Below are positions 36,701-51,300 of a stretch of DNA of 64,000 nucleotides, in pieces. Made by a program: the position numbers and the translations under genes. Every line of letters begins with the position of its first letter. The stretch's first letter is position 1. A model generated the notes under the pieces. It had not been told where the DNA came from. It saw only the letters and a list, made by a program, of their open reading frames with translations, and did not search any database. Source of the DNA: Auanema rhodensis (Eukaryota; Nematoda; Chromadorea; Rhabditida; Rhabditidae); contig OZ059900.1 of NCBI GenBank assembly GCA_964057225.1, positions 20,537,638 through 20,601,637 of the forward strand, read 5' to 3'.

Positions 36701-39700
36701 GTACGAACAATTTTGAGCTAGGTTTCATTGACATTGCATGAGTTTGAACACATGAAATCGTAAGTCAAAACCTTGTTTACAGCGAAATTTCCAAAAACTG
36801 GTTTTCCAGCATAATAAAATATTTCTCATGGGAAGTACTGTGTTTTTGTACTTTTCTAGTGTTCAGCATGTAAAATGCTTCATTTTAGTATGTAACACGC
36901 TGAAATTCGTTGCATTTGACGACTCATATGAACAAAAATCGATTTAATCAATATTAGCCATAAGGGGCGTGCCCTCAGAATATGCTAATTTCCTTAATTT
37001 TCTAACCCCTGTTTTTTTGTCGTGAAAGTGGAACTAGACGTTGTACGAACAATTTTGAGCTAGGTTTCATTGACATTGCATGAGTTTGAACACATGAAAT
37101 CGTAAGTCAAAACCTTGTTTACAGCGAAATTTCCAAAAACTGGTTTTCCAGCATAATAAAATATTTCTCGTGGGAAATACTGTGTTTTTGTATTTTTCTA
37201 GTGTTCAGCATGTAAAATGCTTCATTTTAGTATGTAACACGCTGAAATTCGTTGCATTTGACGACTCATATGAACAAAAATCGATTTAATCAATATTAGC
37301 CATAAGGGGCGTGCCCTCAGAATATGCTAATTTCCTTAATTTTCTAACCCCTGTTTTTTTGTCGTGAAAGTGGAACTAGACGTTGTACGAACAATTTTGA
37401 GCTAGGTTTCATTGACATTGCATGAGTTTGAACACATGAAATCGTAAGTCAAAACCTTGTTTACAGCGAAATTTCCAAAAACTGGTTTTCCAGCATAATA
37501 AAATATTTCTCATGGGAAATACTGTGTTTTTGTACTTTTCTAGTGTTCAGCATGTAAAATGCTTCATTTTAGTATGTAACACGCTGAAATTCGTTGCATT
37601 TGACGACTCATATGAACAAAAATCGATTTAATCAATATTAGCCATAAGGGGCGTGCCCTCAGAATATGCTAATTTCCTTAATTTTCTAACCCCTGTTTTT
37701 TTGTCGTGAAAGTGGAACTAGACGTTGTACAAACAATTTTGAGCTAGGTTTCATTGACATTGCAAGAGTTTGAACACATGAAATCGTAAGTCAAAACCTT
37801 GTTTACAGCGAAATTTCCAAAAACTGGTTTTCCAGCATAATAAAATATTTCTCATGAGAAATACTGTGTTTTTGTATTTTGCTAGTGTTCAGCATGTAAA
37901 ATGCTTCATTTAAGTATGTAACACGCTGAAATTCGTTGCATTTGACTACTCATATGAACAAAAATCGATTTAATCAATATTAGCCATAAGGGGCGTGCCC
38001 TCAGAATATGCTAATTTCCTTAATTTTCTAACCCCTGTTTTTTTGTCGTGAAAGTGGAACTAGACGTTGTACAAACAATTTTGAGCTAGGTTTCATTGAC
38101 ATTGCATGAGTTTGAACACATGAAATCGTAAGTCAAAACCTTGTTTACAGCGAAATTTCCAAAAACTGGTTTACCAGCATAATAAAATATTTCTCATGAG
38201 AAATACTGTGTTTTTGTATTTTTCTAGTGTTCAGCATGTAAAATGCTTCATTTTAGTATGTAACACGCTGAAATTCGTTGCATTTGACGACTCATACGAA
38301 CAAAAATCGATTTAATCAATATTAGCCATAAGGGGCGTGCCCTCAGAATATGCTAATTTACTTAATTTTCTAACCCCTGTTTTTTTGTCGTGAAAGTGGA
38401 ACTAGACGTTGTACAAACAATTTTGAGCTAGGTTTCATTGACATTGCATGAGTTTGAACACATGAAATCGTAAGTCAAAACCTTGTTTACAGCGAAATTT
38501 CCAAAAACTGGTTTTCCAGCATAATAAAATATTTCTCATGGGAAATACTGTGTTTTGGTATTTTTCTAGTGTTCAGCATGTAAAATGCTTCATTTTAGTA
38601 TGTAACACGCTGAAATTCGTTGCATTTGACGACTCATATGAACAAAAATCGATTTAATCAATATTAGCCATAAGGGGCGTGCCCTCAGAATATGCTAATT
38701 TCCTTAATTTTCTAACCCCTGTATTTTGTCGTGAAAGTGGAACTAGACGTTGTAGGAACAATTTTGAGCTAGGTTTCATTGACATTGCATGAGTTTGAAC
38801 ACATGAAATCGTAAGTCAAAACCTTGTTTACAGCGAAATTTCCAAAAACTGGTTTTCCAGCATAATAAAATATTTCTCATGGGAAATACTGTGTTTTTGT
38901 ATTTTTCTAGTGTTCAGCATGTAAAATGCTTCATTTTAGTATGTAACACGCTGAAATTCGTTGCATTTGACGACTCATATGAACAAAAATCGATTTAATC
39001 AATATTAGCCATAAGGGGCGTGCCCTCAGAATATGCTAATTTCCTTAATTTTCTAACCCCTGTTTTTTTGTCGTGAAAGTGAAACTAGACGTTGTACGAA
39101 CAATTTTGAGCTAGGTTTCATTGACATTGCATGAGTTTGAACACATGAAATCGTAAGTCAAAACCTTGTTTACAGCGAAATTTCCAAAAACTGGTTTTCC
39201 AGCATAATAAAATATTTCTCATGGGAAATACTGTGTTTTTGTACTTTTCTAGTGTTCAGCATGTAAAATGCTTCATTTTAGTATGTAACACGCTGAAATT
39301 CGTTGCATTTGACGACTCATATGAACAAAAATCGATTTAATCAATATTAGCCATAAGGGGCGTGCCCTCAGAATATGCTAATTTCCTTAATTTTCTAACC
39401 CCTGTTTTTTTGTCGTGAAAGTGGAACTAGACGTTGTACGAACAATTTTGAGCTAGGTTTCATTGACATTGCATGAGTTTGAACACATGAAATCGTAAGT
39501 CAAAACCTTGTTTACAGCGAAATTTCCAAAAACTGGTTTTCCAGCATAATAAAATATTTCTCGTGGGAAATACTGTGTTTTTGTATTTTTCTAGTGTTCA
39601 GCATGTAAAATGCTTCATTTTAGTATGTAACACGCTGAAATTCGTTGCATTTGACGACTCATATGAACAAAAATCGATTTAATCAATATTAGCCATAAGG

Positions 39701-42700
39701 GGCGTGCCCTCAGAATATGCTAATTTCCTTAATTTTCTAACCCCTGTTTTTTTGTCGTGAAAGTGGAACTAGACGTTGTACGAACAATTTTGAGCTAGGT
39801 TTCATTGACATTGCATGAGTTTGAACACATGAAATCGTAAGTCAAAACCTTGTTTACAGCGAAATTTCCAAAAACTGGTTTTCCAGCATAATAAAATATT
39901 TCTCATGGGAAATACTGTGTTTTTGTACTTTTCTAGTGTTCAGCATGTAAAATGCTTCATTTTAGTATGTAACACGCTGAAATTCGTTGCATTTGACGAC
40001 TCATATGAACAAAAATCGATTTAATCAATATTAGCCATAAGGGGCGTGCCCTCAGAATATGCTAATTTCCTTAATTTTCTAACCCCTGTTTTTTTGTCGT
40101 GAAAGTGGAACTAGACGTTGTACAAACAATTTTGAGCTAGGTTTCATTGACATTGCAAGAGTTTGAACACATGAAATCGTAAGTCAAAACCTTGTTTACA
40201 GCGAAATTTCCAAAAACTGGTTTTCCAGCATAATAAAATATTTCTCATGAGAAATACTGTGTTTTTGTATTTTGCTAGTGTTCAGCATGTAAAATGCTTC
40301 ATTTAAGTATGTAACACGCTGAAATTCGTTGCATTTGACTACTCATATGAACAAAAATCGATTTAATCAATATTAGCCATAAGGGGCGTGCCCTCAGAAT
40401 ATGCTAATTTCCTTAATTTTCTAACCCCTGTTTTTTTGTCGTGAAAGTGGAACTAGACGTTGTACAAACAATTTTGAGCTAGGTTTCATTGACATTGCAT
40501 GAGTTTGAACACATGAAATCGTAAGTCAAAACCTTGTTTACAGCGAAATTTCCAAAAACTGGTTTACCAGCATAATAAAATATTTCTCATGAGAAATACT
40601 GTGTTTTTGTATTTTTCTAGTGTTCAGCATGTAAAATGCTTCATTTTAGTATGTAACACGCTGAAATTCGTTGCATTTGACGACTCATACGAACAAAAAT
40701 CGATTTAATCAATATTAGCCATAAGGGGCGTGCCCTCAGAATATGCTAATTTACTTAATTTTCTAACCCCTGTTTTTTTGTCGTGAAAGTGGAACTAGAC
40801 GTTGTACAAACAATTTTGAGCTAGGTTTCATTGACATTGCATGAGTTTGAACACATGAAATCGTAAGTCAAAACCTTGTTTACAGCGAAATTTCCAAAAA
40901 CTGGTTTTCCAGCATAATAAAATATTTCTCATGGGAAATACTGTGTTTTGGTATTTTTCTAGTGTTCAGCATGTAAAATGCTTCATTTTAGTATGTAACA
41001 CGCTGAAATTCGTTGCATTTGACGACTCATATGAACAAAAATCGATTTAATCAATATTAGCCATAAGGGGCGTGCCCTCAGAATATGCTAATTTCCTTAA
41101 TTTTCTAACCCCTGTATTTTGTCGTGAAAGTGGAACTAGACGTTGTAGGAACAATTTTGAGCTAGGTTTCATTGACATTGCATGAGTTTGAACACATGAA
41201 ATCGTAAGTCAAAACCTTGTTTACAGCGAAATTTCCAAAAACTGGTTTTCCAGCATAATAAAATATTTCTCATGGGAAATACTTAGTTTTTGTATTTTTC
41301 TAGTGTTCAGCATGTAAAATGCTTCATTTTAGTATGTAACACGCTGAAATTCGTTGCATTTGACGACTCATATGAACAAAAATCGATTTAATCAATATTA
41401 GCCATAAGGGGCGTGCCCTCAGAATATGCTAATTTCCTTAATTTTCTAACCCCTGTTTTTTTGTCGTGAAAGTGGAACTAGACGTTGTACGAACAATTTT
41501 GAGCTAGGTTTCATTGACATTGCATGAGTTTGAACACATGAAATCGTAAGTCAAAACCTTGTTTACAGCGAAATTTCCAAAAACTGGTTTTCCAGCATAA
41601 TAAAATATTTCTCGTGGGAAATACTGTGTTTTTGTATTTTTCTAGTGTTCAGCATGTAAAATGCTTCATTTTAGTATGTAACACGCTGAAATTCGTTGCA
41701 TTTGACGACTCATATGAACAAAAATCGATTTAATCAATATTAGCCATAAGGGGCGTGCCCTCAGAATATGCTAATTTCCTTAATTTTCTAACCCCTGTTT
41801 TTTTGTCGTGAAAGTGGAACTAGACGTTGTACGAACAATTTTGAGCTAGGTTTCATTGACATTGCATGAGTTTGAACACATGAAATCGTAAGTCAAAACC
41901 TTGTTTACAGCGAAATTTCCAAAAACTGGTTTTCCAGCATAATAAAATATTTCTCATGGGAAATACTGTGTTTTTGTACTTTTCTAGTGTTCAGCATGTA
42001 AAATGCTTCATTTTAGTATGTAACACGCTGAAATTCGTTGCATTTGACGACTCATATGAACAAAAATCGATTTAATCAATATTAGCCATAAGGGGCGTGC
42101 CCTCAGAATATGCTAATTTCCTTAATTTTCTAACCCCTGTTTTTTTGTCGTGAAAGTGGAACTAGACGTTGTACAAACAATTTTGAGCTAGGTTTCATTG
42201 ACATTGCAAGAGTTTGAACACATGAAATCGTAAGTCAAAACCTTGTTTACAGCGAAATTTCCAAAAACTGGTTTTCCAGCATAATAAAATATTTCTCATG
42301 AGAAATACTGTGTTTTTGTATTTTTCTAGTGTTCAGCATGTAAAATGCTTCATTTAAGTATGTAACACGCTGAAATTCGTTGCATTTGACTACTCATATG
42401 AACAAAAATCGATTTAATCAATATTAGCCATAAGGGGCGTGCCCTCAGAATATGCTAATTTCCTTAATTTTCTAACCCCTGTTTTTTTGTCGTGAAAGTG
42501 GAACTAGACGTTGTACAAACAATTTTGAGCTAGGTTTCATTGACATTGCATGAGTTTGAACACATGAAATCGTAAGTCAAAACCTTGTTTACAGCGAAAT
42601 TTCCAAAAACTGGTTTACCAGCATAATAAAATATTTCTCATGAGAAATACTGTGTTTTTGTATTTTTCTAGTGTTCAGCATGTAAAATGCTTCATTTTAG

Positions 42701-43200
42701 TATGTAACACGCTGAAATTCGTTGCATTTGACGACTCATACGAACAAAAATCGATTTAATCAATATTAGCCATAAGGGGCGTGCCCTCAGAATATGCTAA
42801 TTTACTTAATTTTCTAACCCCTGTTTTTTTGTCGTGAAAGTGGAACTAGACGTTGTACAAACAATTTTGAGCTAGGTTTCATTGACATTGCATGAGTTTG
42901 AACACATGAAATCGTAAGTCAAAACCTTGTTTACAGCGAAATTTCCAAAAACTGGTTTTCCAGCATAATAAAATATTTCTCATGGGAAATACTGTGTTTT
43001 GGTATTTTTCTAGTGTTCAGCATGTAAAATGCTTCATTTTAGTATGTAACACGCTGAAATTCGTTGCATTTGACGACTCATATGAACAAAAATCGATTTA
43101 ATCAATATTAGCCATAAGGGGCGTGCCCTCAGAATATGCTAATTTCCTTAATTTTCTAACCCCTGTATTTTGTCGTGAAAGTGGAACTAGACGTTGTAGG
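36330..43200 (-). repeat. 7-mer higher-order repeat (2393 bp), three copies, last lacks a monomer
   Basis: Linked variants recur at 2393 bp (seven monomers minus one base): gtgaaact (36686, 39079), the tatttt form of the T-tract (38721, 41114), ttttgctag (37881, 40274) and gactact (37944, 40337). A third copy follows at 2051 bp (41114 to 43165; gactact 40337 to 42388), one monomer short, and lacks the gtgaaact monomer. Small changes separate copies: ggaagtactg only near 36834, and ttttgctag lost in the third copy. The array grew here by whole-monomer unequal exchange. Confidence 0.88.
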
Positions 43201-46065
43201 AACAATTTTGAGCTAGGTTTCATTGACATTGCATGAGTTTGAACACATGAAATCGTAAGTCAAAACCTTGTTTACAGCGAAATTTCCAAAAACTGGTTTT
43301 CCAGCATAATAAAATATTTCTCATGGGAAATACTTAGTTTTTGTATTTTTCTAGTGTTCAGCATGTAAAATGCTTCATTTTAGTATGTAACACGCTGAAA
43401 TTCGTTGCATTTGACGACTCATATGAACAAAAATCGATTTAATCAATATTAGCCATAAGGGGCGTGCCCTCAGAATATGCTAATTTCCTTAATTTTCTAA
43501 CCCCTGTTTTTTTGTCGTGAAAGTGGAACTAGACGTTGTACAAACAATTTTGAGCTAGGTTTCATTGACATTGCATGAGTTTGAACACATGAAATCGTAA
43601 GTCAAAACCTTGTTTACAGCGAAATTTCCAAAAACTGGTTTTCCAGCATAATAAAATTTTTCTCATGGGAAATACTGTGTTTTTGTATTTTTCTAGTGTT
43701 CAGCATGTAAAATAATTCATTTTAGTATGTAACACGCTGAAATTCGTTGCATTTGACGACTCATATGAACAAAAATCGATTTAATCAATATTAGCCATAA
43801 GGGGCGTGCCCTCAGAATATGCTAATTTCCTAAACTTTCTAACCCCTGTTTTTTTGTCGTGAAAGTGGAACTAGACGTTGTACGAACAATTTTGAGCTAG
43901 GTTTCATTGACATTGCAAGAGTTTGAACACATGAAATCGTAAGTCAAAACCTTGTTTACAGCGAAATTTCCAAAAACTGGTTTTCCAGCATAATAAAATA
44001 TTTCTCATGGGAAAAACTGTGTTTTTGTATTTTTTTAGTGTTCAGCATGTAAAATATTTCATTTTAGTATGTAACACGCTGAAATTCGTTGCATTTGACG
44101 ACTCATATGAACAAAAATCGATTTAATCAATATTAGCCATAAGGGGCGTGCCCTCAGAATATGCTAATTTCCTTAATTTTCTAACCCCTGTTTTTTTGTC
44201 GTGAAAGTGGAACTAGACGTTGTACAAACAATTTTGAGCTAGGTTTCATTGACATTGCATGAGTTTGAACACATGAAATCGTAAGTCAAAACCTTGTTTA
44301 CAGCGAAATTTCCAAAAACTGGTTTTCCAGCATAATAAAATATTTCTCATGGGAAATACTGTGTTTTTGTATTTTTCTAGTGTTCAGCATGTAAAATGCT
44401 TCATTTTAGTATGTAACACGCTGAAATTCGTTGCATTTGACTACTCATATGAACAAAAATCGATTTAATCAATATTAGCCATAAGGGGCGTGCCCTCAGA
44501 ATATGCTAATTTCCTTAATTTTCTAACCCCTGTTTTTTTGTCGTGAAAGTGGAACTAGACGTTGTACAAACAATTTTGAGCTAGGTTTCATTGACATTGC
44601 ATGAGTTTGAACACATGAAATCGTAAGTCAAAACCTTGTTTACAGCGAAATTTCCAAAAACTGGTTTTCCAGCATAATAAAATATTTCTCATGAGAAATA
44701 CTGTGTTTTTGTATTTTTCTAGTGTTCAGTATGTAAAATGCTTCATTTTAGTATGTAACACGCTGAAATTCGTTGCATTTGACGACTCATATGAACAAAA
44801 ATCGATTTAATCAATATTAGCCATAAGGGGCGTGCCCTCAGAATATGCTAATTTCCTTAATTTTCTAACCCCTGTTTTTTTGTCGTGAAAGTGGAACTAG
44901 ACGTTGTACGAACAATTTTGAGCTAGGTTTCATTGACATTGCATGAGTTTGAACACATGAAATCGTATGTCAAAACCTTGTTTACAGCGAAATTTCCAAA
45001 AACTGGTTTTCCAGCATAATAAAATATTTCTCATGGGAAAAACTGTGTTTTTGTATTTTTTAGTGTTCAGCATGTAAAATGCTTCATTTTAGTATGTAAC
45101 ACGCTGAAATTCGTTGCAGTTGACGACTCATATGAACAAAAATCGATTTAATCAATATTAGCCATAAGGGGCGTGCCCTCAGAATATGCTAATTTCTCAA
45201 ACTTTCTAACCCCTGTTTTTTTGTCGTGAAAGTGGAACTAGACGTTGTACAAACAATTTTGAGCTAGGTTTCATTGACATTGCATGAGTTTGAACATATG
45301 AAATCGTAAGTCAAAACCTTGTTTACAGCGAAATTTCCAAAAACTGGTTTTCAAGCATAATAAAATATTTCTCATGGGAAATACTGTGTTTTTGTATTTT
45401 TCTAGTGTTCAGCATGTAAAATGCTTCATTTTAGTTTGTAACACGCTGAAATTCGTTGCATTTGACGACTCATATGAACAAAAATCGATTTAATCAATAT
45501 TAGCCATAAGGGGCGTGCCCTCAGAATATGCTAATTTCCTTAATTTTCTAACCCCTGTTTTTTTGTCGTGAAAGTGGAACTAGACGTTGTACAAACAATT
45601 TTGAGCTAGGTTTCATTGACATTGCATGAGTTTGAACACATGAAATCGTAAGTCAAAACCTTGTTTACAGCGAAATTTCCAAAAACTGGTTTTCCAGCAT
45701 AATAAAATTTTTCTCATGGGAAATACTGTGTTTTTGTATTTTTCTAGTGTTCAGCATGTAAAATAATTCATTTTAGTATGTAACACGCTGAAATTCGTTG
45801 CATTTGACGACTCATATGAACAAAAATCGATTTAATCAATATTAGCCATAAGGGGCGTGCCCTCAGAATATGCTAATTTCCTAAACTTTCTAACCCCTGT
45901 TTTTTTGTCGTAAAAGTGGAACTAGACGTTGTACGAACAATTTTGAGCTAGGTTTCATTGACATTGCAAGAGTTTGAACACATGAAATCGTAAGTCAAAA
46001 CCTTGTTTACAGCGAAATTTCCAAAAACTGGTTTTCCAGCATAATAAAATATTTCTCATGGGAAA
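42552..46065 (-). repeat. 3.5-kb segment repeated at 55883-59396
   Basis: At an offset of 13331 bp (39 monomers minus seven bases) the variant order of 42552-46065 recurs at 55883-59396. It includes tttaccag, ttactta, ggtatttttc, the tatttt T-tract, cttagttttt, aaataattc, ttcagtatg, gtatgtcaaaa and tttctcaaac. One difference was noticed: gtaaaagtgg near 45910 against gtgaaagtgg near 59241. The copies are far apart, with the 12-mer duplication between them. Confidence 0.82.
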
Positions 46066-48325
46066 AACTGTGTTTTTGTATTTTTTTAGTGTTCAGCATG
46101 TAAAATATTTCATTTTAGTATGTAACACGCTGAAATTCGTTGCATTTGACGACTCATATGAACAAAAATCGATTTAATCAATATTAGCCATAAGGGGCGT
46201 GCCCTCAGAATATGCTAATTTCCTAAACTTTCTAACCCCTGTTTTTTTGTCGTGAAAGTGGAACTAGACGTTGTACGAACAATTTTGAGCTAGGTTTCAT
46301 TGACATTGCAAGAGTTTGAACACATGAAATCGTAAGTCAAAACCTTGTTTACAGCGAAATTTCCAAAAACTGGTTTACCAGCATAATAAAATATTTCTCA
46401 TGAGAAATACTGTGTTTTTGTATTTTTCTAGTGTTCAGCATGTAAAATGCTTCATTTTAGTATGTAACACGCTGAAATTCGTTGCATTTGACGACTCATA
46501 CGAACAAAAATCGATTTAATCAATATTAGCCATAAGGGGCGTGCCCTCAGAATATGCTAATTTACTTAATTTTCTAACCCCTGTTTTTTTGTCGTGAAAG
46601 TGGAACTAGACGTTGTACAAACAATTTTGAGCTAGGTTTCATTGACATTGCATGAGTTTGAACACATGAAATCGTAAGTCAAAACCTTGTTTACAGCGAA
46701 ATTTCCAAAAACTGGTTTTCCAGCATAATAAAATATTTCTCATGGGAAATACTGTGTTTTGGTATTTTTCTAGTGTTCAGCATGTAAAATGCTTCATTTT
46801 AGTATGTAACACGCTGAAATTCGTTGCATTTGACGACTCATATGAACAAAAATCGATTTAATCAATATTAGCCATAAGGGGCGTGCCCTCAGAATATGCT
46901 AATTTCCTTAATTTTCTAACCCCTGTATTTTGTCGTGAAAGTGGAACTAGACGTTGTAGGAACAATTTTGAGCTAGGTTTCATTGACATTGCATGAGTTT
47001 GAACACATGAAATCGTAAGTCAAAACCTTGTTTACAGCGAAATTTCCAAAAACTGGTTTTCCAGCATAATAAAATATTTCTCATGGGAAATACTTAGTTT
47101 TTGTATTTTTCTAGTGTTCAGCATGTAAAATGCTTCATTTTAGTATGTAACACGCTGAAATTCGTTGCATTTGACGACTCATATGAACAAAAATCGATTT
47201 AATCAATATTAGCCATAAGGGGCGTGCCCTCAGAATATGCTAATTTCCTTAATTTTCTAACCCCTGTTTTTTTGTCGTGAAAGTGGAACTAGACGTTGTA
47301 CAAACAATTTTGAGCTAGGTTTCATTGACATTGCATGAGTTTGAACACATGAAATCGTAAGTCAAAACCTTGTTTACAGCGAAATTTCCAAAAACTGGTT
47401 TTCCAGCATAATAAAATTTTTCTCATGGGAAATACTGTGTTTTTGTATTTTTCTAGTGTTCAGCATGTAAAATAATTCATTTTAGTATGTAACACGCTGA
47501 AATTCGTTGCATTTGACGACTCATATGAACAAAAATCGATTTAATCAATATTAGCCATAAGGGGCGTGCCCTCAGAATATGCTAATTTCCTAAACTTTCT
47601 AACCCCTGTTTTTTTGTCGTGAAAGTGGAACTAGACGTTGTACGAACAATTTTGAGCTAGGTTTCATTGACATTGCAAGAGTTTGAACACATGAAATCGT
47701 AAGTCAAAACCTTGTTTACAGCGAAATTTCCAAAAACTGGTTTTCCAGCATAATAAAATATTTCTCATGGGAAAAACTGTGTTTTTGTATTTTTTTAGTG
47801 TTCAGCATGTAAAATATTTCATTTTAGTATGTAACACGCTGAAATTCGTTGCATTTGACGACTCATATGAACAAAAATCGATTTAATCAATATTAGCCAT
47901 AAGGGGCGTGCCCTCAGAATATGCTAATTTCCTTAATTTTCTAACCCCTGTTTTTTTGTCGTGAAAGTGGAACTAGACGTTGTACAAACAATTTTGAGCT
48001 AGGTTTCATTGACATTGCATGAGTTTGAACACATGAAATCGTAAGTCAAAACCTTGTTTACAGCGAAATTTCCAAAAACTGGTTTTCCAGCATAATAAAA
48101 TATTTCTCATGGGAAATACTGTGTTTTTGTATTTTTCTAGTGTTCAGCATGTAAAATGCTTCATTTTAGTATGTAACACGCTGAAATTCGTTGCATTTGA
48201 CTACTCATATGAACAAAAATCGATTTAATCAATATTAGCCATAAGGGGCGTGCCCTCAGAATATGCTAATTTCCTTAATTTTCTAACCCCTGTTTTTTTG
48301 TCGTGAAAGTGGAACTAGACGTTGT
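45677..48325 (-). repeat. 2.65-kb segment repeated at 55248-57896
   Basis: At an offset of 9571 bp (28 monomers minus five bases) this segment recurs at 55248-57896. Shared markers include gtaaaagtgg (45910 and 55481), tttaccag (46373 and 55944), catacg, ttactta, gttgtagg and cttagttttt. The match fails on the left at gaaatgtcc (55247) and on the right where gtacgaac (48326) meets gtacaaac (57897). Together with the 13331-bp match, the 55.9-57.9 kb stretch is similar to two earlier places, a sign of layered duplication. Confidence 0.82.
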
Positions 48326-51300
48326 ACGAACAATTTTGAGCTAGGTTTCATTGACATTGCATGAGTTTGAACACATGAAATCGTATGTCAAAACCTTGTT
48401 TACAGCGAAATTTCCAAAAACTGGTTTTCCAGCATAATAAAATATTTCTCATGGGAAAAACTGTGTTTTTGTATTTTTTAGTGTTCAGCATGTAAAATGC
48501 TTCATTTTAGTATGTAACACGCTGAAATTCGTTGCAGTTGACGACTCATATGAACAAAAATCGATTTAATCAATATTAGCCATAAGGGGCGTGCCCTCAG
48601 AATATGCTAATTTCTCAAACTTTCTAACCCCTGTTTTTTTGTCGTGAAAGTGGAACTAGACGTTGTACAAACAATTTTGAGCTAGGTTTCATTGACATTG
48701 CATGAGTTTGAACATATGAAATCGTAAGTCAAAACCTTGTTTACAGCGAAATTTCCAAAAACTGGTTTTCAAGCATAATAAAATATTTCTCATGGGAAAT
48801 ACTGTGTTTTTGTATTTTTCTAGTGTTCAGCATGTAAAATGCTTCATTTTAGTTTGTAACACGCTGAAATTCGTTGCATTTGACGACTCATATGAACAAA
48901 AATCGATTTAATCAATATTAGCCATAAGGGGCGTGCCCTCAGAATATGCTAATTTCCTTAATTTTCTAACCCCTGTTTTTTTGTCGTGAAAGTGGAACTA
49001 GACGTTGTACAAACAATTTTGAGCTAGGTTTCATTGACATTGCATGAGTTTGAACACATGAAATCGTAAGTCAAAACCTTGTTTACAGCGAAATTTCCAA
49101 AAACTGGTTTTCCAGCATAATAAAATTTTTCTCATGGGAAATACTGTGTTTTTGTATTTTTCTAGTGTTCAGCATGTAAAATAATTCATTTTAGTATGTA
49201 ACACGCTGAAATTCGTTGCATTTGACGACTCATATGAACAAAAATCGATTTAATCAATATTAGCCATAAGGGGCGTGCCCTCAGAATATGCTAATTTCCT
49301 AAACTTTCTAACCCCTGTTTTTTTGTCGTGAAAGTGGAACTAGACGTTGTACGAACAATTTTGAGCTAGGTTTCATTGACATTGCAAGAGTTTGAACACA
49401 TGAAATCGTAAGTCAAAACCTTGTTTACAGCGAAATTTCCAAAAACTGGTTTTCCAGCATAATAAAATATTTCTCATGGGAAAAACTGTGTTTTTGTATT
49501 TTTTTAGTGTTCAGCATGTAAAATATTTCATTTTAGTATGTAACACGCTGAAATTCGTTGCATTTGACGACTCATATGAACAAAAATCGATTTAATCAAT
49601 ATTAGCCATAAGGGGCGTGCCCTCAGAATATGCTAATTTCCTAAACTTTCTAACCCCTGTTTTTTTGTCGTGAAAGTGGAACTAGACGTTGTACAAACAA
49701 TTTTGAGCTAGGTTTCATTGACATTGCATGAGTTTGAACACATGAAATCGTAAGTCAAAACCTTGTTTACAGCGAAATTTCCAAAAACTGGTTTTCCAGC
49801 ATAATAAAATATTTCTCATGAGAAATACTGTGTTTTTGTATTTTTCTAGTGTTCAGCATGTAAAATGCTTCATTTTAGTATGTAACACGCTGAAATTCGT
49901 TGCATTTGACGACTCATATGAACAAAAATCGATTTAATCAATATTAGCCATAAGGGGCGTGCCCTCAGAATATGCTAATTTCCTTAATTTTCTAACCCCT
50001 GTTTTTTTGTCGTGAAAGTGGAACTAGACGTTGTACAAACAATTTTGAGCTAGGTTTCATTGACATTGCATGAGTTTGAACACATGAAATCGTAAGTCAA
50101 AACCTTGTTTACAGCGAAATTTCCAAAAACTGGTTTTCCAGCATAATAAAATATTTCTCATGGGAAATACTGTGTTTTTGTATTTTTCTAGTGTTCAGCA
50201 TGTAAAATGCTTCATTTTAGTATGTAACACGCTGAAATTCGTTGCATTTGACGACTCATATGAACAAAAATCGATTTAATCAATATTAGCCATAAGGGGC
50301 GTGCCCTCAGAATATGCTAATTTCCTTAATTTTCTAACCCCTGTTTTTTGTCGTGAAAGTGGAACTAGACGTTGTAGGAACAATTTTGAGCTAGGTTTCA
50401 TTGACATTGCATGAGTTTGAACACATGAAATCGTAAGTCAAAACCTTGTTTACAGCGAAATTTCCAAAAACTGGTTTTCCAGCATAATAAAATATTTCTC
50501 ATGGGAAATACTGTGTTTTTGTATTTTTCTAGTGTTCAGCATGTAAAATGCTTCATTTTAGTATGTAACACGCTGAAATTCGTTGCATTTGACTACTCAT
50601 ATGAACAAAAATCGATTTAATCAATATTAGCCATAAGGGGCGTGCCCTCAGAATATGCTAATTTCCTTAATTTTCTAACCCCTGTTTTTTTGTCGTGAAA
50701 GTGGAACTAGACGTTGTACAAACAATTTTGAGCTAGGTTTCATTGACATTGCATGAGTTTGAACACATGAAATCGTAAGTCAAAACCTTGTTTACAGCGA
50801 AATTTCCAAAAACTGGTTTACCAGCATAATAAAATATTTCTCATGAGAAATACTGTGTTTTTGTATTTTTCTAGTGTTCAGCATGTAAAATGCTTCATTT
50901 TAGTATGTAACACGCTGAAATTCGTTGCATTTGACGACTCATATGAACAAAAATCGATTTAATCAATATTAGCCATAAGGGGCGTGCCCTCAGAATATGC
51001 TAATTTCCTTAATTTTCTAACCCCTGTTTTTTTGTCGTGAAAGTGGAACTAGACGTTGTACAAACAATTTTGAGCTAGGTTTCATTGACATTGCATGAGT
51101 TTGAACACATGAAATCGTAAGTCAAAACCTTGTTTACAGCGAAATGTCCAAAAACTGGTTTTCCAGCATAATAAAATTTTTCTCATGGGAAATACTGTGT
51201 TTTTGTATTTTTCTAGTGTTCAGCATGTAAAATAATTCATTTTAGTATGTAACACGCTGAAATTCGTTGCATTTGACGACTCATACGAACAAAAATCGAT

